Below, in pieces: positions 18,924 to 32,713 of a stretch of DNA of 64,000 nucleotides; the stretch's first letter is position 1; each line of letters begins with the position of its first letter. Under the pieces are notes generated by a model. It saw only the letters and a program-made list of their open reading frames with translations, was not told the origin of the DNA and did not search any database. Source of the stretch: Variovorax jilinensis. Lineage in GTDB: Bacteria > Pseudomonadota > Gammaproteobacteria > Burkholderiales > Burkholderiaceae_C. Both the position numbers and the translations under genes were made by a program. The stretch spans positions 70,001 to 134,000 of the forward strand of contig NZ_JASZYQ010000002.1 of assembly GCF_030316885.1 (NCBI RefSeq). The letters are read 5' to 3'.

Positions 18924-19361
18924 ATGTCCGCCAACTCCTCCAGCATCGCCCGTGTTTCCTGCCCCTGCGGGCGTCGCGACCGGCGCGAGCTGCCGCTGGC
19001 CTTCACGCAGTGCTGCGGGCGCTTCGTCGACGACTTCGCGAACACGCCGGCGCCCGACGCCGAGTCGCTCATGCGCTCGCGCTACACCGCCTTCGTGCAC
19101 CAGCGTGCGGACTACCTGCTGGCCACCTGGCATCGCTCGACACGGCCGGCCGCGCTCGACTTCGAGCCCGACGTCAAATGGCTGGGTCTGGACCTGCGGT
19201 CGCGCTCGGTGCTCGATGCCGACCATGCCGAGGTCGAGTTCGTGGCGCGCCAGCGCAATGGTGCGGGCGTCGCGAGCCGGCTGCACGAGCGCAGCCGGTT
19301 CGTGCGCGAGGAGGACGGCGTTCTCCATCGCTGGTACTACGTCGACGGCGATCTGCGCTGA
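18924..19361 (+). CDS. YchJ-family (UPF0225) protein
   Basis: A 145-residue protein of unknown function. It has an N-terminal SEC-C-like Cys motif (CPCG ... QCCGRFVDD, near residues 13-37) that probably binds zinc. A conserved ESLMRSRYTAFVHQRADYLLATWH segment (split here by positions 46-70) and a C-terminal NTF2-like beta-rich half ending in WYYVDGDL follow. The start at 18924 is set by homology. It is likely monocistronic; a 78-base gap separates it from the acyl-CoA dehydrogenase. Confidence 0.82.
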   Translation: MSANSSSIARVSCPCGRRDRRELPLAFTQCCGRFVDDFANTPAPDAESLMRSRYTAFVHQRADYLLATWHRSTRPAALDFEPDVKWLGLDLRSRSVLDADHAEVEFVARQRNGAGVASRLHERSRFVREEDGVLHRWYYVDGDLR

Positions 19362-19579
19362 GACCTTAAAAAGCCGCAGCGGGCCAATACGGGCCTGATG
19401 TCCGCGCTATTCATTTCATAGTGCCGAGCGCATTGTGTCCATCCTGGGGACACTGCGATTCCTTTTGGCCTATTTATCTTGCGGGCTTGCGGCCTCACAC
19501 TTCGCATCGGTCGGTAGTGCGCGCAGCGCCGCCCGATCCTCCAAGATCAATTCCAACACCCAGGACCGAGAGGCCAACC

Positions 19580-20410
19580 ATGAATGCCCGTACGCATCGT
19601 CTTGCAGGCTCGAGAGGCTGGTTCGCGCGCTCGACCGGACTGGCTCTGTCCGCGTTGCTGTGGGCCGCGGCTCCGGCGGCGCATGCCGAGGAGGCGCCAG
19701 CCCTGGTGCCCTTCTCGAGCGCCTCGAGCGGGCAGGCGCCCGCTCCCTGGCGCTTCACGACGCTGCCGAACAAGACCGCCACGAGCTTCGAGGTGGTCGC
19801 GCTCGACGGCCAGCGGGTGCTCAAGGTGGAGGCCGACCGCTCCTACGGCAACCTCGTCCATCCCACCAGGACGCCGCTGAATGCCGCCACCACGCTGGCC
19901 TGGCGCTGGCGTGTCGACGAGTTCGTGGAGAACGCCGACCTGCGCACGCGCTCGGGCGACGACGGTGCGGCCAAGGTCTGCGTGTTCTTCGATTTCCCGA
20001 CCGACAAGCTGCCGGTCTCGGAGCGCACCCGCCTCGCGCTGGCACGCAGCGCCACCGGCGAGCAGGTGCCGAGCGAAGCCCTGTGCTACGTCTGGGACGG
20101 CAAGGAGCCCAAGGGCAGCGCGCTGATCAACGCCTTCACCAAGCGGGTGCGCATGGTGGTGCTGGAGTCCGGACCGGCCACGCGCCCGGGCACCTGGATG
20201 GCCGAGCGTCGCAACCTGCTGGCCGACTACAAGCGCGCCTTCGGCGACGAGGCCGGCGACGCCATGCCCGACGTGGTCGCGGTCGCGATCTCGGCCGACG
20301 CGGACAACACCCAGGGCCACGGCATCGCCTACTTCTCGGACGTGATGCTGCTCGGCGGCCCGAACGCCCAGCAGGCTGCGACGACGGTGCCGCCGGCCAA
20401 GGGGCAGTAG
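19580..20410 (+). CDS. DUF3047 exported protein
   Basis: A 276-residue exported protein of unknown function. Residues 1-38 form a signal peptide (basic start, hydrophobic core, AHA-EE cleavage). The mature part is a single DUF3047 domain: WRFTTLPNKTATSFEVV, then a conserved LAWRWRVDEF, ARVCVFFDFP-like and ISADADNTQGHGIAYFSDV segments near the C-terminus. Probably a periplasmic beta-sandwich. The 218 bases upstream contain no gene; they hold a weak hairpin at 19435-19453 and no clear promoter. The DedA-rhodanese gene begins 9 bases downstream. Confidence 0.82.
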   Translation: MNARTHRLAGSRGWFARSTGLALSALLWAAAPAAHAEEAPALVPFSSASSGQAPAPWRFTTLPNKTATSFEVVALDGQRVLKVEADRSYGNLVHPTRTPLNAATTLAWRWRVDEFVENADLRTRSGDDGAAKVCVFFDFPTDKLPVSERTRLALARSATGEQVPSEALCYVWDGKEPKGSALINAFTKRVRMVVLESGPATRPGTWMAERRNLLADYKRAFGDEAGDAMPDVVAVAISADADNTQGHGIAYFSDVMLLGGPNAQQAATTVPPAKGQ

Positions 20411-20419
20411 CCGCCAGCC

Positions 20420-21418
20420 ATGGACGACTTCTCCGCACTCCTCGCCAGCCAGGGCGCCGTCCTGGTCTTCGTGGCCACCCTGGCGACGCGCCTCGGCGCG
20501 CCGGTGCCCGCGGTGCCGTTCCTGATCGTCGCGGGCGGCCTCACGGTGGGCGGCCAGCTGTCGTTTGCCGCCGTGGTGGCGGCCGCAATGCTCGGCAACA
20601 TCCTCGGCGACGGCGTCTGGTTCCTGGCCGGTCGCCGTTGGGGCTACAGCGTCATGCGTCTGCTGTGCCGGATCTCGCTGTCGGCCGACTCCTGCGTCAA
20701 GCGCAGCGAATCGATCCTCACGCGCTGGGGCGGGCTGTCGCTGATCGCGGCCAAGTTCGTCCCAGGGGTGTCGGTGGTGGCGCCGCCGATGGCGGGCGCG
20801 CTCGGCATGTCGAACCTGCGCTTCCTGGCCTACGAGACGCTCGCCGCGCTGATCTGGACGCTGGGCTTCCTGTTCGTCGGCCGGATCTTCCATTCGGCCA
20901 TCCAGGACGTCATCGCCGTGATCTCGAACATCGGCCTCGGTGCGCTCGCGATCGGCGTGCTCGCGCTCGCGGCCTTCGTGGCCTGGCGCTATCGCCAGCG
21001 GCGCCTCGCGCTTCGTGCCGACGACATCGAGCACATCCAGGTCGAGGCCCTGCGCGACGCGCTGGCCGCGGCCGTGGCGCCGACCGTGATCGACGTGCGT
21101 TCCGACGAGGCCCGCGCGCTCGACCCGCGTGCCATACCCGGTGCGATCGGCATCGCGCTCAAGCAGCTGCCCAAGCATGTGGTCGGCTTCTCCGACGGCC
21201 GCGAGCTGGTGGTCTTCTGCGACTGCCCCGACGATGCCTCGGCGATCGCGGCTGCGCGCCTGCTCAAGGGCGCCGGCCTGCAGCGCGTGCGCGTTCTCGC
21301 GGGCGGCCTGGATGCCTGGGTCGCGCTCGGCGCGGTGCGCGCCCCCGCGGCCGACGCCGCGGCCGGCGATCCGCCGCGTGATGCGGTTGCGCCGCTGGCT
21401 GCCGCGGGCCAGGCTTGA
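20420..21418 (+). CDS. DedA/SNARE-associated membrane protein fused to a rhodanese domain
   Basis: A 332-residue fusion. Residues about 1-190 are a DedA (VTT) membrane domain with hydrophobic segments and the conserved ILGDGVWFLAGRRWG and KFVPGVSVVAPPMAG blocks. DedA proteins are linked to lipid-carrier flipping and membrane homeostasis. Residues about 205-310 form a rhodanese domain, with VIDVRSDEARALDPRAIPGA and the active loop FCDCPDDASA, whose Cys could carry a persulfide. It follows DUF3047 by 9 bases, so the two are probably co-transcribed. The role of the rhodanese part is unknown. Confidence 0.87.
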   Translation: MDDFSALLASQGAVLVFVATLATRLGAPVPAVPFLIVAGGLTVGGQLSFAAVVAAAMLGNILGDGVWFLAGRRWGYSVMRLLCRISLSADSCVKRSESILTRWGGLSLIAAKFVPGVSVVAPPMAGALGMSNLRFLAYETLAALIWTLGFLFVGRIFHSAIQDVIAVISNIGLGALAIGVLALAAFVAWRYRQRRLALRADDIEHIQVEALRDALAAAVAPTVIDVRSDEARALDPRAIPGAIGIALKQLPKHVVGFSDGRELVVFCDCPDDASAIAAARLLKGAGLQRVRVLAGGLDAWVALGAVRAPAADAAAGDPPRDAVAPLAAAGQA

Positions 21419-21438
21419 GGCGGGCGCCTTCCCCGGCC

Positions 21439-21444
21439 TAGAAT
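21439..21444 (+). promoter_or_regulatory. Candidate -10 box for the thiC transcript
   Basis: TAGAAT, ending 10 bases before the 5' strand of the riboswitch P1 stem; the implied transcription start near 21451 is just right for a TPP riboswitch leader. Confidence 0.5.
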
Positions 21445-21454
21445 CGTCCCCGCT

Positions 21455-23517
<2,063 letters not shown>

Positions 23518-23553
23518 CACGGCGGCGAAGGGGTGGGTTGGTACGATGCCCCC

Positions 23554-24246
23554 ATGCAAACCTTCCCCTTCGACGCCGTCCTGTTCGACTGCGACGGCGT
23601 CCTGGTCGACTCCGAACCCATCACCAACCGCGTGCTCGCCGAGATGCTCGGCGAGCTGGGCTGGGCGCTCAGCACCGAGGAATCGATGCGCCTCTTCACG
23701 GGTAAGGCGGTCAAGGACGAGGCCGCGCTGATCGAGTCGAAGACCGGCTTCGCGATCACGCCCGAGTGGCTGCACGGCTTTCGCGGCCGCCGCAACGAGG
23801 CGCTCGAGCGCGACCTGGTCGCCATTCCGAACGCGGCCACGGCGGTGCGCGCGCTGCATGCGGCGCTCGGCGGCCGCATCGCCTGTGCCTCGGGCGCGGA
23901 CCGCTTTAAGGTCGAGCTGCAGCTCGCGAAGATCGGCATCCTCGACTGCTTCGAGGGCCGCATCTTCAGCGGTCACGAGACGCCGCGTTCCAAGCCTTTC
24001 CCGGACGTGTACCTGGCAGCCGCCGCCGCGCTTGGCGTCGATCCGGCGCGCTGCGCGGTGATCGAGGACACGGTCACGGGCGCCAGGGCGGGCGTGGCCG
24101 CAGGCGCCACCGTCTTCGGCTACAGCCCGGCCGACCTGGGCCACAGCGGGCCCGACGAATTGCGTGCGGTCGGCGTCGCGGACGTCTTCACCGACATGGC
24201 CGGGCTGCCCGCGCTGCTGGCTGCCTGGCGGCCGGCCTTCGCCTGA
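23554..24246 (+). CDS. HAD-family hydrolase (phosphoglycolate/beta-phosphoglucomutase-like)
   Basis: A 230-residue HAD subfamily IA phosphatase. Motif I FDCDGVLVDSEPI (nucleophile and acid/base Asp), motif II CASGADRFK, motif III Lys in SKPFPDVYL, and motif IV VIEDTVTGARAGVAAGATV are all intact. The alpha-helical cap lies at residues 17-85. The substrate is a small phosphorylated metabolite that cannot be named. The start at 23554 is taken because homology begins there; the seven upstream codons are unlikely. It is 36 bases past thiC and may share its transcript. Confidence 0.87.
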   Translation: MQTFPFDAVLFDCDGVLVDSEPITNRVLAEMLGELGWALSTEESMRLFTGKAVKDEAALIESKTGFAITPEWLHGFRGRRNEALERDLVAIPNAATAVRALHAALGGRIACASGADRFKVELQLAKIGILDCFEGRIFSGHETPRSKPFPDVYLAAAAALGVDPARCAVIEDTVTGARAGVAAGATVFGYSPADLGHSGPDELRAVGVADVFTDMAGLPALLAAWRPAFA

Positions 24247-24256
24247 GGGCCGGCCC

Positions 24257-25633
24257 ATGCACGGCCTGCGCGCACTCTGCGGCCTGCTGATCGCGGCCTG
24301 CCTGGCGGGCTGCTCGTCACTCAGGCCCTGGGTCAACGAGCCGCTGGCGGCCGCTGCGCCGTCGCCGGCCGCCATCATGGCGCCCGAGTCGGGCCGCGAC
24401 CCGACCATCCTCGTGGCCGTCGCCCTCTCGGGCGGCGGTGCGCGCGCGGCCGCCTTCGGCTACGGCGTGCTCGAGGAACTGCGACGCACCAAGTTCCAGC
24501 TGAACGGCCGCAATTCCGATCTGCTCGATGCCACCGACGTCATCAGCGGCGTCTCGGGCGGCAGCATCCTGGCGGCCTACTACGCGGCCTTCGGCGCCGA
24601 CAAGCTGCCCGATTTCGAGCGCGACTTCCTGCGCCAGAACTTCCAGAACAGCCTGATCCTGCAGGCGCTCCGCCCCGGCAGCCTCTATGACCTGACCTCC
24701 CCCTGGTACGGCCGCACGCACCTGCTGGCGCGCCGGCTCGACGAGATCTACGAGGGCAAGACCTACGCCGACATCGAACGCAACACGCGCCATCCGCAGC
24801 TGGTGATCGCGGCCACCGACATGTCGCTGGGCACGCCCTTCGAATTCACGTCCGACCAGTTCGAGCTGATCTGCTCCGACCTGCAGAGCGTGCCGCTGTC
24901 GTTCGCGGTGGCCGCCTCGTCCGCGGTGCCGATCCTGCTGAGCCCGCTGACGCTCAAGAACTACTCGCAGGACTGCCGCGACCGCGGCATCGTGCCGCGG
25001 CTCGCGATGCGCGGCGGCGACAACTACCGCGCCCGCATGTTCCGCATGCAGGCCAACAGCTATCTCGATTCCCAGGCCCGTCCGTTCATCCACCTGGTCG
25101 ACGGCGGCGTGGCCGACAACCTCGCGGTGCGGCGGCTGCTCGACCGCGCGCTGGTCGGCGGCGGGCTGCGCGAGAGCTTCGAGGAGGTGGGCATCCCGCG
25201 CGGCAGCGTGCAGAAGCTGATCGTGATCAGCGTCAATGCGGCCCGCGACCCGGCTCAGAACATCGACCAGAGTGGCCGCGTGCCCGGCATCCGGAGCGTG
25301 GCCGACACGTTGCTGTTCGGCGCCGGCGCCCGCTCGACGCTCGAGACCCAGGAGTTCCTGCTCGACACCGCGCGGCAATGGCGCGAGGACCTGAAGACCC
25401 GCAGCCCCGAGGGCTTCGACGCCTTCGCCTCCGATGCGCAGATCCACGTGGTGCAGGTCAATCTGCGCGATGCGGCCGAGGGCGAGCTGCGCCTGCGCCT
25501 GATGCAGGTGCCGACCGCGTTCTCGATCACCGAAGACGAGGTGACGCGCCTGATCGCGGCCGGCCGCAGCGTGCTGCAGCGCTCGCCCGATTTCCTGGCC
25601 CTCAAGAAAGCGCTCGGCGCAAAGCCCGACTAG
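24257..25633 (+). CDS. Patatin-like phospholipase, predicted lipoprotein
   Basis: Serine acyl-hydrolase of 458 residues. The N-terminus is a lipoprotein signal with lipobox LAGC (Cys near residue 18), followed by SSLRPW, so it should be anchored in the outer membrane (Ser after Cys). Patatin elements: oxyanion loop LSGGGARAAAFGYG (near 55-68), nucleophile GVSGGSILAAYYA (near 97-109) and the Asp of DGGVADNLAVRRLL (near 283-296). It begins 10 bases after the HAD gene. Its stop overlaps the stop of the convergent AraC gene (CTAG at 25630-25633). Likely a phospholipase A; target lipid unknown. Confidence 0.88.
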   Translation: MHGLRALCGLLIAACLAGCSSLRPWVNEPLAAAAPSPAAIMAPESGRDPTILVAVALSGGGARAAAFGYGVLEELRRTKFQLNGRNSDLLDATDVISGVSGGSILAAYYAAFGADKLPDFERDFLRQNFQNSLILQALRPGSLYDLTSPWYGRTHLLARRLDEIYEGKTYADIERNTRHPQLVIAATDMSLGTPFEFTSDQFELICSDLQSVPLSFAVAASSAVPILLSPLTLKNYSQDCRDRGIVPRLAMRGGDNYRARMFRMQANSYLDSQARPFIHLVDGGVADNLAVRRLLDRALVGGGLRESFEEVGIPRGSVQKLIVISVNAARDPAQNIDQSGRVPGIRSVADTLLFGAGARSTLETQEFLLDTARQWREDLKTRSPEGFDAFASDAQIHVVQVNLRDAAEGELRLRLMQVPTAFSITEDEVTRLIAAGRSVLQRSPDFLALKKALGAKPD

Positions 25634-26676
25634 GGTGCGTCGCTGGGTGCGGCCGCGCGCTGGCGCCGGAAGGCCCCGGGCGCCAGGCCGGACCAGGCCC
25701 GGAACGCGCGCGAGAAGCTCTTCTCGTTGCGAAAGCCCACGGCCAGTGCGATCTGCTTGATCGGCCGGTCGGTGCGGCGCAGCTGCTCGGCTGCCGCCTC
25801 GTGCCGGATCTCGTCCTTGAGCGCCTGCAGCGACAGGCCTTCTTCCTGCAACTGCCGGTGCAGCGTGCGGCTCGACAGGTTCAGCAGGGTGGCCAGTCCC
25901 TCTGCGGTCGCGGCCTCGGTGCCGCGCGTGCGCAGCAGCTCGCGCACGCGCTGGCCGAGCAGGCGGTCGCGCCGGTACTGCAGCACCGTGAGCGGCAGCG
26001 CGCGCCGAAGCATGGTGCGCAGCGCCGCCTCGTCGCGCCGCAGCGGCATCGCGAGGTAGCGCGGATCGAAGCTGTAGCTGGCCCGGGCGGCGCCGAAGCG
26101 CACCTGCTCGCCGAACATCAGCGGGTAGGCCTCGCGGTGCGGCGGCGCATCGAACGGAAAGGCGGCGTCCATCAGCGAGACGCGCGAATCGATGGCCCAG
26201 CTGGCATAGCCATGCAGAAAGCGCAGGTTCGAAACCAGGCAGAACTCCCGGAAGTCGCCGAGGGCTCGGTGCTCGGCGATGGACACGGTGGCGCGTCCGT
26301 TCGCCACCGCCAGGTCGAGCGTGATGTCGCCGACCAGCAGCCGCAGGTGGCGGCACCAGCGCCTGATCGCCACGCCGAGGTCGGGTGCGCCGAGCGAGGC
26401 CCGGCACAGCATGCCGTAGCTGCCCCAGGGCAGCCGGCGCGAAAACCATCCGAGCGCCTCGTCGTCGAGCTGCTGCATCGCGAAGCCCGACAGCAGCTCG
26501 AACTGCAAGGCCGTGACGCGTGCCTGTGGATCGGCGAGATCGCGCGGCGCGATCTGTGCCTGCGCGAGGGCCTCTGCCGGGTTCACGCCGTAGCGCTCGT
26601 ACCCCCGCACGATCGCCTGGACGAAGGCCATCGGGGTGGCGGCACGGCGGCTGCTGCGCAAGGGGGATGTCGTCAT
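25630..26676 (-). CDS. AraC-family regulator, candidate local regulator of the liu operon
   Basis: A 348-residue transcription factor with an N-terminal arabinose-binding-like (PF12625-type) domain (about 15-205) and a C-terminal pair of helix-turn-helix motifs (about 245-335). The segments NLSSRTLHRQLQEEGLSLQ and QIALAVGFRNEKSFSRAFRA are typical of the second half of AraC domains in the OruR/ArgR-like group. It is divergent from liuA with 125 bases between the starts, and two 12-mer direct repeats 21 bp apart lie in that gap. An isovalerate- or leucine-derived effector is an inference. The start at 26676 is preferred to an open extension that would run across those repeats. Confidence 0.85.
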   Translation of the reverse strand: MTTSPLRSSRRAATPMAFVQAIVRGYERYGVNPAEALAQAQIAPRDLADPQARVTALQFELLSGFAMQQLDDEALGWFSRRLPWGSYGMLCRASLGAPDLGVAIRRWCRHLRLLVGDITLDLAVANGRATVSIAEHRALGDFREFCLVSNLRFLHGYASWAIDSRVSLMDAAFPFDAPPHREAYPLMFGEQVRFGAARASYSFDPRYLAMPLRRDEAALRTMLRRALPLTVLQYRRDRLLGQRVRELLRTRGTEAATAEGLATLLNLSSRTLHRQLQEEGLSLQALKDEIRHEAAAEQLRRTDRPIKQIALAVGFRNEKSFSRAFRAWSGLAPGAFRRQRAAAPSDAP

Positions 26677-26691
26677 CGTCTGTGGTTTGAC

Positions 26692-26724
26692 TGGCGCGAT
26701 TTGCAACCATTGTGGCGCCAATTG
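26692..26724. promoter_or_regulatory. Two direct repeats spaced 21 bp, likely AraC-type operator
   Basis: TGGCGCGATTTG at 26692-26703 and TGGCGCCAATTG at 26713-26724 match at 10 of 12 positions and start 21 bp apart, two helical turns, as in the araI1-I2 arrangement recognised by AraC dimers. They sit in the divergent region between the AraC gene and liuA. Binding has not been shown. Confidence 0.65.
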
Positions 26725-26801
26725 AACCGGCACACGGCGTAAGCTGCGCTTTCCGCGCGGCCGAATGGCGCCGCCGCCCGACGACCCAGGAGACAAAACC
26801 C

Positions 26802-27974
26802 ATGCACGATCCCGGCCTGAACTTCGACCTCGGCGAGACCATCGATTCGCTGCGCCATGCCATCCAGGACTTCGTTGCCGACGAGATTGCGCCGCGCGCC
26901 GCCGACATCGACAGCGACAACCTGTTCCCGGCCGACCTCTGGAAGAAGCTCGGCGACCTCGGCCTGCACGGCATGACCGTGAAGGAGGAATACGGCGGCA
27001 CCGAGCTCGGCTACCTCGCTCACATCGTCGCGATGGAGGAGGTCTCGCGCGCCTCCGCCTCGGTCGGGCTCTCGTACGGCGCCCACTCCAACCTGTGCGT
27101 GAACCAGATCCACCGCAACGGCAGCGAGGCGCAGAAGGCGAAGTACCTGCCCAAGCTGGTGAGCGGCGAGCACGTCGGCGCGCTCGCCATGAGCGAGCCC
27201 AATGCCGGCTCCGATGTCGTGAGCATGAAGCTGCGCGCCGAGAAGAAGGGCGACCGCTACGTGCTCAACGGCGGCAAGATGTGGATCACCAACGGCGGCG
27301 ATGCCGACACGCTGGTCATCTACGCCAAGACCGAGCCCGAGATGGGCGCGCGCGGCATGACGGCCTTCATCGTCGAGAAGGGCTTCAAGGGCTTCTCGGC
27401 CGGCACCAAGCTCGACAAGCTCGGCATGCGCGGCTCCAACACCTATCCGCTGTTCTTCGACAACTGCGAGGTGCCCGAGGAAAACGTGCTGGGCGGCGAG
27501 GGCCTGGGTGCCAAGGTGCTCATGAGCGGCCTCGACTTCGAACGCGCGGTGCTCTCGGGCGGCCCGCTCGGCATCATGGCGGCCTGCATGGACGCGGTGC
27601 TGCCCTTCGTGCACGAGCGCCAGCAGTTCGGCCAGAGCATCGGCGAGTTCCAGCTCATGCAGGGCAAGCTGGCCGACATGTACTCGACCTGGCAGGCCAC
27701 GCGGGCCTACGTCTACGCGGTCGGCAAGGCCTGCGACCGCAACGACCATGCGCGCACCTTCCGCAAGGATGCGGCCGGCGCCATCCTGTATTCGGCCGAG
27801 AAGGCGACCTGGATGGCCGGCGAGGCGATCCAGGCGCTCGGCGGCGTGGGCTACACCAAGGACTTTCCGGTCGAACGCCTGTGGCGCGACGCCAAGCTCT
27901 ACGAGATCGGCGCCGGCACCAGCGAGATCCGCCGCATGCTGATCGGCCGCGAGCTCTACAACGAGACGGCCTGA
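26802..27974 (+). CDS. liuA: Isovaleryl-CoA dehydrogenase
   Basis: First enzyme of the liu pathway: oxidises isovaleryl-CoA to 3-methylcrotonyl-CoA with FAD, passing electrons to ETF. The protein has 390 residues. Strong family blocks are [25 protein letters not shown] (residues 53-73), [17 protein letters not shown] and [19 protein letters not shown]. The C-terminal [20 protein letters not shown] follows; the active Glu of isovaleryl-CoA dehydrogenases lies instead in the middle-C-terminal helix region ([12 protein letters not shown], near 245-256), and that Glu is present. AGGAG lies 14 bases before the start. It heads an operon that runs to 38679. Confidence 0.95.
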   Translation: MHDPGLNFDLGETIDSLRHAIQDFVADEIAPRAADIDSDNLFPADLWKKLGDLGLHGMTVKEEYGGTELGYLAHIVAMEEVSRASASVGLSYGAHSNLCVNQIHRNGSEAQKAKYLPKLVSGEHVGALAMSEPNAGSDVVSMKLRAEKKGDRYVLNGGKMWITNGGDADTLVIYAKTEPEMGARGMTAFIVEKGFKGFSAGTKLDKLGMRGSNTYPLFFDNCEVPEENVLGGEGLGAKVLMSGLDFERAVLSGGPLGIMAACMDAVLPFVHERQQFGQSIGEFQLMQGKLADMYSTWQATRAYVYAVGKACDRNDHARTFRKDAAGAILYSAEKATWMAGEAIQALGGVGYTKDFPVERLWRDAKLYEIGAGTSEIRRMLIGRELYNETA

Positions 27975-27984
27975 GGACCGCGCC

Positions 27985-29684
<1,700 letters not shown>

Positions 29685-29688
<4 letters not shown>

Positions 29689-29770
29689 ACGCAGCGCAGA
29701 ACCGCTTCAAGCAAGTTCGCGCCCCTTCGGGGGGCAGCGAGGACACGACAGTGCCGAGCGTGGGGGCCCC

Positions 29771-29774
<4 letters not shown>
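29685..29774 (+). other. 29-codon mini-ORF within a repeat-like linker between the ligase and liuB
   Basis: ATG at 29685 overlaps the ligase stop (ATGA), and its own TGA at 29772-29774 overlaps the liuB ATG (CCATGA). The predicted peptide contains [18 protein letters not shown]. The DNA (CGCCCCTTCGGGGGGCAGCG then a CGAGCGTGGGGGCC block) resembles, in opposite orientation, the interspersed repeat near 2316-2440. It may be a repeat remnant that by chance or selection keeps translation coupled between the flanking genes. A functional peptide is not implied. Confidence 0.45.
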
Positions 29775-31375
<1,601 letters not shown>

Positions 31376-31391
31376 GGAAAGGACCGCCGCG

Positions 31392-31904
31392 ATGTCGCTG
31401 CCGAACTACTTTGCGAGCCTGGCGCGCTATCACGTCTGGGCGACGCAGAAGCTGATCGCCTCCAATCTCGCGACCGTGTCGGACGCCGACTGGCATCGCG
31501 ACTGCGGCCTGTTCTTCCATTCGGTGCACCGCACGGTCAACCACCTGCTGCTGACCGACGACATCTGGTTCGCGCGCTTTGCCGAGGGCCGATCGCTGAG
31601 GCTGCCGCTCGACACCGAACTGCACGTCGACCGCGCCACGGTCTGCGAGGCGCTCGGCGTGGCGGTCACGCGCTGGAGCCCATGGCTCGAAACGCTGCCG
31701 GCCGGGCGCTACGACGGCGAGCTTTGCTACACGCGCAACAACGGCGAAGAAGTGCGGATTCCGTTCGCGCCCGCACTCGGCCATGTCTTCAACCACGCGA
31801 CCCACCACCGCGGCCAGCTGACCGCCGCGCTGACCGCGATGGTGCTGCCCGGCGCCGAGCTGGACTGGGTCCAATTGCTGCAACAGGAAGCCCGAAGCCG
31901 ATGA
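31392..31904 (+). CDS. DinB-family protein
   Basis: A 170-residue four-helix-bundle protein of the DinB/YfiT-like group. Three spaced His suited to bind metal are seen: in FFHSVHRTVNHLLLTD (near residues 41-56) and FNHATHHRGQLTAAL (near 131-145). The latter HxxHHRGQ is the family signature. Members include thiol-dependent metalloenzymes and DNA-damage-induced proteins; no specific activity can be assigned. It starts 16 bases after liuB and its stop overlaps the liuC start (ATGA), so it is embedded in the operon. Confidence 0.85.
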   Translation: MSLPNYFASLARYHVWATQKLIASNLATVSDADWHRDCGLFFHSVHRTVNHLLLTDDIWFARFAEGRSLRLPLDTELHVDRATVCEALGVAVTRWSPWLETLPAGRYDGELCYTRNNGEEVRIPFAPALGHVFNHATHHRGQLTAALTAMVLPGAELDWVQLLQQEARSR

Positions 31905-32695
31905 GCACGCCCTTCAACACGCTGACGCTGTCCGTCGAGGGTGCGGTCGCGCGCATCTGGCTCGACCAGCCCGACGCCCGCAATGCCTTCGACGACACGG
32001 TGATCGCCGAACTGACGCGCGCCTTCACCGAAGCCGGTGCGGCGCCGCAGGTGCGGGCGATCGTGCTGGGGGCCAACGGCCCGGCCTTCTGCGCCGGCGC
32101 CAACCTCAACTGGATGCGGCGCATGGCCGACTACACGCGCGACGAGAACGTCGCCGACGCCGGCAAGCTGGCCGCGATGCTGCGCACCATCGCCGACTGC
32201 CCCAAGCCGACCATCGCGCGCGTGCAGGGCGACGTCTATGCGGGCGGCATGGGGTTGGTCGCGGCCTGCGACATCGCGGTCAGCGTCGACACGGCCTGGT
32301 ACTGCCTGAGCGAAGTCCGCATCGGCCTGGTGCCGGCCACGATCAGTCCCTATGTATTGCGTGCGATGGGCACGCGCGCCGCGCAGCGCTGGTTCCTCAC
32401 GGCCGAGCGCTTCGGCGCCGTCGAGGCGCACCGCATCGGCTTCGTGCACGAGGTGGTGGCTGCCGACGCGCTCGACGCCAAGGTGGCCGAGATCGTCAAG
32501 GCGCTGACCGGCGCCAGCCCGGCCGCGGTGCGCGCCTGCAAGTCCCTCATCGCCGACGTGGCCGGCCGCGAGATCGACGATGCGCTGGTCGCGAAGACGG
32601 TCGAGGGCATCGCCGACATCCGCGCCAGCGACGAGGGCCGCGAAGGCGTGCAGTCGTTCCTGCAGAAGCGCAAGCCGAACTGGCTGACGAGCTGA
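31901..32695 (+). CDS. liuC: Methylglutaconyl-CoA hydratase (enoyl-CoA hydratase family)
   Basis: Hydrates 3-methylglutaconyl-CoA to HMG-CoA. Crotonase-fold protein of 264 residues: GPAFCAGANLNWMRRMADYT near residues 64-83 is the oxyanion/substrate loop typical of LiuC, and VYAGGMGLVAACDIAVS near 111-127 carries the second oxyanion Gly. SEVRIGLVPATISPYVLRAM follows, with the Glu expected as catalytic base. Assignment to LiuC rests on these blocks and on its place among liuA, B, D and E. Translation is coupled to the DinB gene through a 4-base overlap. Confidence 0.93.
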   Translation: MSTPFNTLTLSVEGAVARIWLDQPDARNAFDDTVIAELTRAFTEAGAAPQVRAIVLGANGPAFCAGANLNWMRRMADYTRDENVADAGKLAAMLRTIADCPKPTIARVQGDVYAGGMGLVAACDIAVSVDTAWYCLSEVRIGLVPATISPYVLRAMGTRAAQRWFLTAERFGAVEAHRIGFVHEVVAADALDAKVAEIVKALTGASPAAVRACKSLIADVAGREIDDALVAKTVEGIADIRASDEGREGVQSFLQKRKPNWLTS

Positions 32696-32713
32696 GCCCG
32701 CAAGGCGCCGACG

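Noticed and set aside
19362..19579. Possible regulatory RNA or terminator in the gap before DUF3047
   Set aside because: Only a weak GTGTCC/GGGACAC hairpin without T-run; no known motif.
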